A DNA stretch of 64,000 nucleotides. It comes from Acidobacteriota bacterium (lineage in GTDB: Bacteria; Acidobacteriota; Vicinamibacteria; Vicinamibacterales; SCN-69-37). Position numbers and translations under genes: made by a program. The notes under the pieces are model-generated. The model ran no database searches and was not told the origin of the DNA. It worked only from the letters and a program-made list of their open reading frames with translations. The DNA is taken from contig JADJUS010000022.1 in NCBI GenBank assembly GCA_016716905.1, positions 1,351,501 through 1,415,500 of the forward strand. The letters are read 5' to 3'. This document shows, one piece after another, positions 1-7,282 of this stretch (within the stretch, counting starts at the first letter, position 1; each line of letters starts with the position of its first letter).

Positions 1-767
1 GAGGCCAACGCCGCCGGATGCGACGCCTGGGCCGTGTCGTAGTAGAACCGCCGCAATTCGTGCTCAACACCGTGAGGCACGCGCTCGGCGAGCCTGGGCT
101 TCATCATCGGCAGGCGGATGAATCGTTCAACAAGGAACGGCATCGTGCCTCCGCCATGAGAAAAGATCAGTCGCATGTCCGGGTACCGCGCGGCCGTCCC
201 GCTGAACAGAAGACTCGCGATCGCCCGTGACGTATCGGTCGCGAGCTCCACCACCACATCGGGCACATCAGGAATCAGGTTCGTGCAGCACGAGACACTG
301 GCCGGGTGCGTGTAGACCACAGCCTTCCGGCGGTTCAGTTCCTCCATGACCGGCGCAAACGCGGGATCCCCGAGCCACCGGTCGCCGTAATTCGTCAGCA
401 GGCCGATGCCGTCGGCCTTGAGCGTATCGAGTGCGTACGCGATCTCCGCCAGCGTGCCGTCGATGTCGGGCATCGGCATCACGGCGAACATGCCGAAGCG
501 GCCTCGGCGGTCGGCCACAAGCTTCGCCGAGTAATCGTTGCACGCGCGCGCCACCTTGCGGGCCCACCACGGGCTCAGGAATCGCAACGCGGGCGCCGTG
601 ATGGACGTGACGGCCGTGGCCACGCCGCCCTTGTCCATGTCTTCAATGGACTTCGACGGTGTCCAGCGCCGCATCGGGCCCACGATGCCGCGCGCAAGGA
701 CCGCCATCAAATATGCCGGCGGCGTGTGGTGATGGTGAACGTCGATCCGGTGCGGTGTGGCGGACAT
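1..767 (-). CDS. Amidohydrolase family protein (ACMSD-like), C-terminus cut by window edge
   Basis: The frame is open from an ATG at 767 to the window edge (255 codons seen), so the C-terminal part is missing. The N-terminus has a His-rich metal motif (IDVHHHHTPP, residues 8-17). A later segment, FSHGGGTMPFLVERF, matches the conserved histidine strand of the amidohydrolase_2 / ACMSD decarboxylase fold. Members of this family are cytosolic metal-dependent hydrolases or decarboxylases acting on cyclic or aromatic carboxylates; the substrate here is unknown. The start codon follows the TAA stop of the upstream monooxygenase with no gap (TAAATG), so the two genes are very probably co-transcribed and translationally coupled. 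This points to a joint catabolic or detoxifying role. Confidence 0.85.
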   Translation of the reverse strand, partial: MSATPHRIDVHHHHTPPAYLMAVLARGIVGPMRRWTPSKSIEDMDKGGVATAVTSITAPALRFLSPWWARKVARACNDYSAKLVADRRGRFGMFAVMPMPDIDGTLAEIAYALDTLKADGIGLLTNYGDRWLGDPAFAPVMEELNRRKAVVYTHPASVSCCTNLIPDVPDVVVELATDTSRAIASLLFSGTAARYPDMRLIFSHGGGTMPFLVERFIRLPMMKPRLAERVPHGVEHELRRFYYDTAQASHPAALA

Positions 768-2492
768 TTACCGTGCCTTCAGATCAAGTTTTGGCGCAAA
801 CTCCGGCCCGAGGAAGCGATGAAGGAGGCGCGACAGGCGCCAGTGCAGATGGTAGGCCATCAGCATCGGCGCGGGGTGCGCAATCGGCAGCGACTCAATC
901 ACACGCCGGGCAACTTCTGGCGCGGCATGTGGGCCTGTCAGCCGGTACTGCGCCGAGACAAAGGGCGCGGCAAAAAAGCGCCGCCGAAACTCACGGCTCT
1001 CGCGCGCAATCGCCTCATCGGTCGGCTTGCACCCGATTTGCGACGCGAGCGCGTCACACGCCGATGTGAAATCCACCAGGGTGCCGAGGCGCCCATCGAG
1101 AGCGCGGAAGAGCCGGCGTTGCGCCTCCGTCTGGCGTGCCGTGGCCGCGCGCATCTCGCTCTCCAACGGCAGTGTCACCGCGCCGCTCATGAGTTGCGCG
1201 AACCAACGGGCCTGCAACTCGGCCACGGGAGGGATGGCGCCGAACGCGGGCCGGATCTGGCCGATGAACGCGAGGTCTTTTCCAACGCTTGGGTTGAACG
1301 TATGGAGGAATCGCGGAAGGCTCGCCGAGGCCTCGTCGAGAAACGAGGCCTGCTGCCTGAACCCCGTGCAGTAGATCACAAGGTCCGGTTCGACGCTGCT
1401 GCCGTCGCTGAAACAAACCCGGCTTCCCTCGAATCGTTCGATGGCGCCCACACGCCGGCACCGGCCAAGGGCGATCGCCCGGACGAAGTCGTCGCTCTTG
1501 GTGCCGAAATTCTCCAGCACCCGTCCGCCAGACTCCTTGAGGAGCGCTTCCGTCAGTCGCCGCACGCGCAAGGCGGTACGGGCTTCTGCCAGCGCGGCCC
1601 GGCCTCTGACCAGACGTCGCGGATGAAACAGCGGCAGGATGTCGTAGAGCAACCGTGACGTCGCCTGCAAGCCGCGCTCGCCCACCAGCAGCGGGAAGAA
1701 CATCACCCGATAGATCCGCCGCTTCCACCTATCGTCGGGATGACGAGTCTGATAAATCCAGGCCGATGGGCTGTGATTGAGCCGCGTGATCTGGTGATCG
1801 TGCGGGAGGCCGCGGGTGTTTCTGGGTCGTACCGCGACGCCCCTTCGCAGCGACAGGGTGACCTCAGCAGCGTGGTTGGCGGCTTCGGCGGCAATCTCGG
1901 CGCCCGACTCGCCTCCACCAACCACCAGCACGCGTTTCCCGCGAAGTTGATCGGGATTGCGGTACTGCGCGCTGTGCAGGATCTGTCCGGTAAACGTGTC
2001 GGCACCCGCAACGTCCGGCATGTTGGGAATCTGTACCAGCCCCGTGCACACGGCAACGGCATTAAAGATCCCCGTGTGCGTTTCGCCGTCCTTCGTGGAC
2101 GTCCGGACCTCCCAGCCGCCTTCAGGGCGCCGGGATACGTGCTCGACGGTCGTGCCGAACTGAATGTGGTCCATCACGCCGAAGGTCTGGGCGTAGCGCG
2201 TCAGATAGTCGAGGTACTCACGCGCCTTCATGTGGCCGGTTCGATCGGGCGGCACCGGGAAGTCGGAGAAACCCGTGATCACGCCTGACGACACAAGGCG
2301 GCATGACTCCCAGCACACCCCATCGTCTTCGGCGCGCCTGAAGACGCCGCCAAGGCTCGCGGCTCGTTCGAAGCACACGGGCTCATGGCCCTCCGCGAGC
2401 AGTTCCTTGACGGTCGCGAGACCCGCCGGTCCGGCGCCGATCACGGCGACTCGCTGGGGACCGGGGTGTGCCACGCGAAGAGTGTACGACAC
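768..2492 (-). CDS. Flavin-containing monooxygenase (FAD/NADPH-dependent)
   Basis: The product has 574 residues with a GTG start at 2492. A Rossmann FAD motif GAGPAG lies at about residues 19-24, and a second dinucleotide motif GGGESG for NADPH lies near residue 200. The order and spacing are those of class B flavin monooxygenases (FMO/Baeyer-Villiger type), which oxygenate soft nucleophiles or ketones with NADPH and O2. It is longer than a minimal FMO because of a C-terminal extension of about 120 residues. A later in-frame GTG at residue 7 is an alternative start. It is followed immediately by the amidohydrolase. A second FMO in this window (from 62140) is shorter and only distantly similar. 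Confidence 0.9.
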   Translation of the reverse strand: MSYTLRVAHPGPQRVAVIGAGPAGLATVKELLAEGHEPVCFERAASLGGVFRRAEDDGVCWESCRLVSSGVITGFSDFPVPPDRTGHMKAREYLDYLTRYAQTFGVMDHIQFGTTVEHVSRRPEGGWEVRTSTKDGETHTGIFNAVAVCTGLVQIPNMPDVAGADTFTGQILHSAQYRNPDQLRGKRVLVVGGGESGAEIAAEAANHAAEVTLSLRRGVAVRPRNTRGLPHDHQITRLNHSPSAWIYQTRHPDDRWKRRIYRVMFFPLLVGERGLQATSRLLYDILPLFHPRRLVRGRAALAEARTALRVRRLTEALLKESGGRVLENFGTKSDDFVRAIALGRCRRVGAIERFEGSRVCFSDGSSVEPDLVIYCTGFRQQASFLDEASASLPRFLHTFNPSVGKDLAFIGQIRPAFGAIPPVAELQARWFAQLMSGAVTLPLESEMRAATARQTEAQRRLFRALDGRLGTLVDFTSACDALASQIGCKPTDEAIARESREFRRRFFAAPFVSAQYRLTGPHAAPEVARRVIESLPIAHPAPMLMAYHLHWRLSRLLHRFLGPEFAPKLDLKAR

Positions 2493-2511
2493 GCCGTTCG
2501 GCGCGTCGGAG

Positions 2512-2531
2512 GCCGGGTCTTCAGACCCGGC
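2512..2531. repeat. Palindromic intergenic repeat, family B
   Basis: Two 9-bp arms, GCCGGGTCT and AGACCCGGC, are separated by TC and preceded by GGAG. The same palindrome recurs at 32656, 46109, 46156 and 54649, with the central dinucleotide as TC, GA or TT. It lies between the regulator stop and the monooxygenase start. Confidence 0.8.
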
Positions 2532-2538
2532 ATGTCCG

Positions 2539-3276
2539 CTAGTGCGCCGAGACGGCCGCGCACGCGGCGGTCACAGCGTGCGCCAGATCCGACGCCACAC
2601 GATCCTGCGCGTCGAGGCCGCTCGACACGGGCGCGTCAAACGCATCCGCCCACACATGCGACAGGTCGAGCGTGGCCAGCAGGCTGGCGGTCACCCGGAT
2701 GCCATGTTCGTCGGACCGCACCCGTCCGCGAAGGAGGAAGTCCACGTCGGCCGACCGCACGGCCTGCACCGCGGCGCGCACTGAAGTCGCGCCACCCAGG
2801 ATCGACGCGTCCACCACGACGAGCGGAGACGTTTCTTCGCGCGTGAGGTGCCGGGCCAGGTCATCGGTCAGGCTGTCGGCGAATGGTTGCGTGGCGTCGC
2901 CGGCATGCGTAAAGGGCAGGATGGTCAGACGCCGTTGCGACGGATGCGCCACCTCGGCGGCCACCGTGGCATCCCGCATGAAGCGATACCCGCGGCCGTT
3001 CAAGGTCTCCAGGTACATCGGCGACGACGCGGTATCCCCCAGGGCTCTCCGGATCTGCTTCAGGCACGAGTTCAACCCCAGGTCGAACCGCACAAACACG
3101 CCGGACGGCCACACCACCTGCCGCACTTCCTCACGGGTCACCAGCCGCCCCGGCTGGCTGGCCAGCAGCGCCAGCATCCGGCACGGCTGGGGCCGGATGG
3201 GCACCTTCCGTCCATCTTTCCAGAGCTCCAGGCTCCGGGTATCCAACTCAAACTGTCCGAACACTACCAATGCCAT
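2539..3276 (-). CDS. OmpR/CadC-type winged-helix regulator with TolB/FlgO-like C-terminal domain
   Basis: The product has 245 residues from the ATG at 3276, chosen over an ATG 11 codons upstream because a perfect AGGAGG (3284-3289) sits 7 nt before it. Residues 1-100 form a transcriptional regulatory C-type winged helix (FGQFELD start, RPQPCRMLALLASQPG, LNSCLKQIRRALGD, ETLNGRGYRF). The remainder (LTILPFTHAGDATQPFADSLTDD onward) resembles the TolB/FlgO-like domain often joined to such helices in Acidobacteriota. There is no transmembrane segment, so it is probably a cytosolic DNA-binding protein rather than a membrane-anchored CadC. It has no receiver domain. Direct repeats upstream suggest autoregulation. 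Confidence 0.85.
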   Translation of the reverse strand: MALVVFGQFELDTRSLELWKDGRKVPIRPQPCRMLALLASQPGRLVTREEVRQVVWPSGVFVRFDLGLNSCLKQIRRALGDTASSPMYLETLNGRGYRFMRDATVAAEVAHPSQRRLTILPFTHAGDATQPFADSLTDDLARHLTREETSPLVVVDASILGGATSVRAAVQAVRSADVDFLLRGRVRSDEHGIRVTASLLATLDLSHVWADAFDAPVSSGLDAQDRVASDLAHAVTAACAAVSAH

Positions 3277-3323
3277 GTGTGGCCTCCTCGCTGCTGAAGA
3301 TGCGCGCAAGTTGCGCTCAAGTC

Positions 3324-3361
3324 CTCAGGAAGGTCAGGGGAAGGCCTCAGGAAAGTCTCAG
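3324..3361 (-). promoter_or_regulatory. Four direct CTGA(G/C) repeats upstream of the winged-helix regulator
   Basis: On the minus strand CTGAG or CTGAC elements begin at 3361, 3350, 3337 and 3328, with spacings of 11, 13 and 9 bp (about one helical turn). Most are followed by CTTTC-, CCTTC- or CCTTCC-like bases. OmpR-type winged helices typically bind direct repeats about 10-11 bp apart, so this is a plausible autoregulatory operator. The binding itself is inferred. Confidence 0.4.
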
Positions 3362-3370
3362 GATCGCCAA

Positions 3371-3401
3371 TAAAAACGGCCCCGGGCAAGTAAATGCCCG
3401 G
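3371..3401 (-). terminator. Intrinsic terminator downstream of the TonB receptor
   Basis: Read on the minus strand, a 7-bp stem CCGGGCA / TGCCCGG with a 6-nt loop is followed after GGCCG by TTTTTATT. It lies about 80 bp past the receptor stop codon at 3482. Confidence 0.55.
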
Positions 3402-3424
3402 AGCCGGTCGGTCTTTTGATCGGT

Positions 3425-3461
3425 CCGCCTTCGCTCGCCGAAGCCCGAAGGGCGAAGGCGG
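3425..3461. repeat. GC-rich inverted repeat downstream of the TonB receptor
   Basis: Ten-base arms CCGCCTTCGC and GCGAAGGCGG enclose 17 nt. It is reminiscent of the CGCCTTCGCC...GGCGAGGC element inside the tandem array near 11963. It could act as a transcript 3'-end hairpin; it has no T-tract of its own. Confidence 0.5.
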
Positions 3462-3481
3462 CTAGGCCTAGACGGGCCCGC

Positions 3482-6400
3482 TTAGAACCAGATGGTCACG
3501 CCGGCGCGGAAGACGCGCGGCGGCAGGATCGTGGCAATGCGCTCGGCCGGGATGACGGGGTTGGCCGTCGTGCCCAGCGTGCTCAGGTTGTTGCTCGAAA
3601 AGCCCAGCACGGGCGCCGAGTTCAGGATGTTGAACCCGTCGATCGTGACCTTCACCCGGTTCTGGCCGCCGCGGAACGTGAACGTCTTGTTCAGGCCGGC
3701 ATCCCAGAGAATGGTCTTCTCCAGGCGCGTAGAGCCGCCCGTCTCGAAGTTCAACGTGGCGTAGTTGATGGTGCCTGAGGTGCCACCGTACACCTGGCCC
3801 GGACCGTTAATCGTCATGTCGCGGGTCGCGCCGTCGTTCATGTTGAAGTTGGTGGACGCCATGATGCCCCAGGGGAGGTCATAGCTGCCATTCACCTTCA
3901 CCAGGTATCGTGTGCCGGTATTCAGGCCGTCGTACAGGTCCACACCGGTGGGGTTCGTGAAGTACGCATCGTAGTCGTTGCGCTTCTGGATCGTGACCGC
4001 GACATTCATCTGCCACTTGTCGCTGTAGCGTTTGTTCAACGTCAGGTCCACGCCCTGATACGTCTGGTAGTCCAGGTTCAACGCGGTCACGGTCTGACCG
4101 GTCGGCCGCGTCAGCCCCTGCTGCACCGTGTAATACGTCGCGGTCTTGCCCGTCACCGTGTCGGTGTGCACGATTCCGGTGCTGTTGTAGATATTCGACA
4201 CCGGGAAGCCGGCCGCACCCGGCTCGTAGCCGAGGACGTACGCCTGAGTGCCATGGTCGAAGCGGCGATAGATGTAGTCGGCGCCGATGGCCAGATTGGG
4301 AATCAGCTCGTGCGACACGCCCATCGTCACCTCCCGGGTCCGGGCGAGCTTCGCCGCGTCGGACACGAGATTGCCGCCGGCCTGAAGTACACCGTTGATG
4401 AAGTTGTTGGGTCCGGTCGGCGTCCCGATGAGCTCACCGGGCTGGACGAAGCCGTCGCGGTTCGCGTCGGTCCAGCAGGTGGAACCGGCGGCCGTGGCAC
4501 ACGCGCCACTGGTCTGGTTGTTGCCCCAGGTCAGGCCGACCGTGGTCGGCAGGCCCGAGAGCGCGTTGGCCAGCGTGATCTTCGTCGCGTAGTAGTAGGA
4601 CCCAGTCGCTTTGAGGGCGGTCTTGCCGTCGCCGAAGACGTCATACGTCAGCGACATGCGTGGTGACCAATTCGAGAACGGCCGAATCTCTTCCACCTGG
4701 CCGGTCAGTGGGCTCACGCCGCTCGACGTCTCTTCATCACACTGCGCCGGCAACATCGTCGGCACCAGCACGTTTGCTGTGACGCAGCCGCCCATCCACT
4801 TCGACTGCTGCCAGTCGTAGCGAAGGCCGGCATTCACACGCAGGCGCTTGTAGCTGTAGGAATCCTGGATGTAGCCGTTATACGACCACCAGTCATTGTT
4901 CAGGAGCGAGTCACGATTCAGGTTGGCATTGCGCGGCACCAGGCCCGTCGAGGAGCCGACGGCCACGTAGGTCTTGCCGTCACCGCAGTTGGCCAGCGCA
5001 TTGCCGACGCACTGCACCACCGCCCGGCCGCCGCCGCTTTCGTGCGAGAACGATGTGATCGGATTACGGCGATAGCCCACGCCGAACTTCAGACTATGGT
5101 CGCCGCCGAGGACGTTGGTCATGAAATACGTGCCGTCAGTCTTCAGCTCCGTGGACGGACGCACGGTCTGATACGACGCCCCAATCGACCTGCTCAGGTT
5201 GCCCGTGGTCTGAATGGTCTGCGGCTGGATGTTGAACATGCAGTTCGGGTTGGCCGCCTGCGGATAGGAGGCCAGATCCGTGGACCCCGTATACCGCGTC
5301 GATCCACACGACTCGAAGTCCTGATAGTCCAGGAAGAACCCGCCGAACACCTTGGTAAACGCCGTGTTGAACACGAGCCGATCACTCGCAATGAACGTGT
5401 GCGTTGCCTGATGCGTCGGCGTGCGAAGCGCGCCCCAGAACTTCTCGCCTGTCTGCTGCTGCGTCGCTTCTTTCTCCGTGTTGGCTGTCGCGTTGCGTGC
5501 ATTGCGCCGCTTGTTGTCGGTGCCGAGCTGGTACTGGAATTTGTGCGAGGCGTTCAACTGGTAGTTGAGTTTGACCTGCTGGTGCTTGAGGATGGTCTGA
5601 TCGTTCGACAGGCAATCCTGCACATCTTCGAGGTCGGCAAACGTGATGGCGTCGGCGCCAACCAGCAACGATCCAGCCCGCTGTGCATCGGCATACCCCA
5701 CGCACTCGGCTCTCGAGCGATCGAAGAAGTTGACCACACCCGCGTTGATGGCCTGTTTGTCCACCGCCGCCCACCACCACAGCCGGTTCTTCACGATCGG
5801 CCCGCCGTACTCACCCGAAATGTTGTAGATCTTCTTGATCGGCGCGCCCGACAGGAAGCCCGACGTGCCCTTTGCGAACTGCGCTTCGGTCACGTTGTTG
5901 TTCTGCATCTTGTCGTTTTCGAACGTGCCCACCACCGATCCCTTGAACACGTTGCTGCCGCTCTTGGTGATCAGGTTGATCGACAAACCCGACGACTGCA
6001 CCGACACGTCGCCGCCGCCGTTGGTCACCGAGATCTGGTCGAACGAATCGAAATTGAAGTAGGTCGGCGATGAGTTCGACGACAGGTCCGTGATGGACCC
6101 ACCTTCGAGGTTCCACTGCACACTCGCGCCCGTGCCGCGCGACGCCAGGCCCACCTGCTGGCCCGACGATGAGCCGCCGACGTTGAGGCCGGCCTGCACG
6201 CCGGGGGTCATGTTGATGATTTGCCACGGGTCACGCGCCGTCGGAATCTTCTCGAGAATCTCCGACGTGAACGTCGCACCCGACGTGGTCTTCTTCGTGT
6301 CAACGACGGGGGCCGCCGCCGAGACGGTCAGTTCTTCCGACATCGCGCCGACTTCCAGCTTCATGTCCACCGGCGCGTTGAAGCCGCTGGTGATCACAAT

Positions 6401-6676
6401 GTTGTTGCGGACCACTTTTTTGAAGCCGCTCAGTTCAAACGTCACCGAGAACGTCCCGTTCGGCACCGTCGGAATCTGGTACGCGCCACTGCTGCCGGTC
6501 ACCACCACAAGCGGCGCCTGCAGCGCCGGCCCGGTCACCGTCACGGTCACGCCCGGCAGTACGCCGCCGGAGGTGTCAGTCGCTTTCCCGAAGATCGATC
6601 CCTGCGCCAGGGCCGCTCCGGTCATCATCACCGTCGCCGCGGCGGCGAACAGCATTACCCGAAAGACTCGCATCAT
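3482..6676 (-). CDS. TonB-dependent outer-membrane receptor, Oar-like, with carboxypeptidase regulatory domain
   Basis: The product has 1064 residues. The start at 6676 is preferred over 6697 because GAGGAG lies just upstream of an ATGATG pair. A signal peptide (MLFAAAATVMMTGAALAQG) precedes a carboxypeptidase-regulatory-like Ig fold (GSIFGKATDTSGGVLPGVTVTV). A plug region (EILEKIPTARDPWQIINMTPGVQ) and a long beta-barrel follow, ending in the aromatic RVFRAGVTIWF typical of outer-membrane proteins. Such Oar/SusC-like receptors import large substrates with TonB energy. The ligand is unknown, and no SusD partner or degradative enzyme adjoins it. An intrinsic terminator follows the gene. Confidence 0.9.
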   Translation of the reverse strand: MMRVFRVMLFAAAATVMMTGAALAQGSIFGKATDTSGGVLPGVTVTVTGPALQAPLVVVTGSSGAYQIPTVPNGTFSVTFELSGFKKVVRNNIVITSGFNAPVDMKLEVGAMSEELTVSAAAPVVDTKKTTSGATFTSEILEKIPTARDPWQIINMTPGVQAGLNVGGSSSGQQVGLASRGTGASVQWNLEGGSITDLSSNSSPTYFNFDSFDQISVTNGGGDVSVQSSGLSINLITKSGSNVFKGSVVGTFENDKMQNNNVTEAQFAKGTSGFLSGAPIKKIYNISGEYGGPIVKNRLWWWAAVDKQAINAGVVNFFDRSRAECVGYADAQRAGSLLVGADAITFADLEDVQDCLSNDQTILKHQQVKLNYQLNASHKFQYQLGTDNKRRNARNATANTEKEATQQQTGEKFWGALRTPTHQATHTFIASDRLVFNTAFTKVFGGFFLDYQDFESCGSTRYTGSTDLASYPQAANPNCMFNIQPQTIQTTGNLSRSIGASYQTVRPSTELKTDGTYFMTNVLGGDHSLKFGVGYRRNPITSFSHESGGGRAVVQCVGNALANCGDGKTYVAVGSSTGLVPRNANLNRDSLLNNDWWSYNGYIQDSYSYKRLRVNAGLRYDWQQSKWMGGCVTANVLVPTMLPAQCDEETSSGVSPLTGQVEEIRPFSNWSPRMSLTYDVFGDGKTALKATGSYYYATKITLANALSGLPTTVGLTWGNNQTSGACATAAGSTCWTDANRDGFVQPGELIGTPTGPNNFINGVLQAGGNLVSDAAKLARTREVTMGVSHELIPNLAIGADYIYRRFDHGTQAYVLGYEPGAAGFPVSNIYNSTGIVHTDTVTGKTATYYTVQQGLTRPTGQTVTALNLDYQTYQGVDLTLNKRYSDKWQMNVAVTIQKRNDYDAYFTNPTGVDLYDGLNTGTRYLVKVNGSYDLPWGIMASTNFNMNDGATRDMTINGPGQVYGGTSGTINYATLNFETGGSTRLEKTILWDAGLNKTFTFRGGQNRVKVTIDGFNILNSAPVLGFSSNNLSTLGTTANPVIPAERIATILPPRVFRAGVTIWF

Positions 6677-6692
6677 CCTTTTTCTCCTCAAT

Positions 6693-6728
6693 GCCACAAC
6701 GGTGTTGCCTTGACGGATGTGTTGTGGC
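6693..6728. repeat. Inverted repeat in the TonB receptor leader
   Basis: Perfect 8-bp arms GCCACAAC and GTTGTGGC are separated by 20 nt just upstream of the receptor ribosome binding site. It may be an operator or a 5'-leader hairpin; there is no independent evidence for either. Confidence 0.4.
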
Positions 6729-6808
6729 GAGGAGCGATGTTAGGACGCTGTGTCTTTATCGAATCATGACCCTTTCGTGACTTCTGCGATCACGGGTAAG
6801 CGGTCGAC

Positions 6809-7246
6809 TCAGACCCGCTGGTGGTCAGCCTTCCAGTTCTTGATCATGAGCTTGATCTGCTTCTGGTTGGTGATGCCGTCGCGAAGCACCGTCTGAGCCA
6901 ATTCGGGCAGTTCGGCGTCGCTGGCAAAGCGGAGGGCGATCAGTTGGCTCGTCGTGAACTCGCTGATCTTCGGGTGAAGCCCGGCGGGCCACAGTTCCCG
7001 CAGCAGCATGCGCATCTCGAGGCGAATCACGCGGTCCTGCGCCTTCAGCGCAAACATCCGCGCCAGAAACGCCATGAGCAGGAGGGCAAGGGCCGTCGCG
7101 GCCGCGAGGATCGTAGGCGTAGCGGGTGCCTGCATCGCGACCTTGGCCGCCCAGATGAAATTCACCAGCAAGATCGGGACGGCGACAAAGTGAAATGCGG
7201 GGACGAACTTGGTGTGGTTCTTATAGCTCTGTGCGGGTTCGGACAT
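6809..7246 (-). CDS. DUF6526 family small membrane protein
   Basis: The product has 145 residues from an ATG. It opens with a polar stretch (SEPAQSYKNHTKFVPAFHF) and has two hydrophobic helices (about 17-36 and 43-62). A soluble C-terminal half follows, with RLEMRMLLRELWP and RDGITNQKQIKLMIKNW. This architecture matches the DUF6526 proteins common in Acidobacteriota and Bacteroidota, whose function is not known. It lies 36 bp downstream of the ADOP permease stop on the same strand and may share its transcript. It is separated by about 130 bp from the TonB receptor start. Confidence 0.75.
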   Translation of the reverse strand: MSEPAQSYKNHTKFVPAFHFVAVPILLVNFIWAAKVAMQAPATPTILAAATALALLLMAFLARMFALKAQDRVIRLEMRMLLRELWPAGLHPKISEFTTSQLIALRFASDAELPELAQTVLRDGITNQKQIKLMIKNWKADHQRV

Positions 7247-7282
7247 GAATGACCTCGCCGCGAATGATACCTTGCCGGCGGT

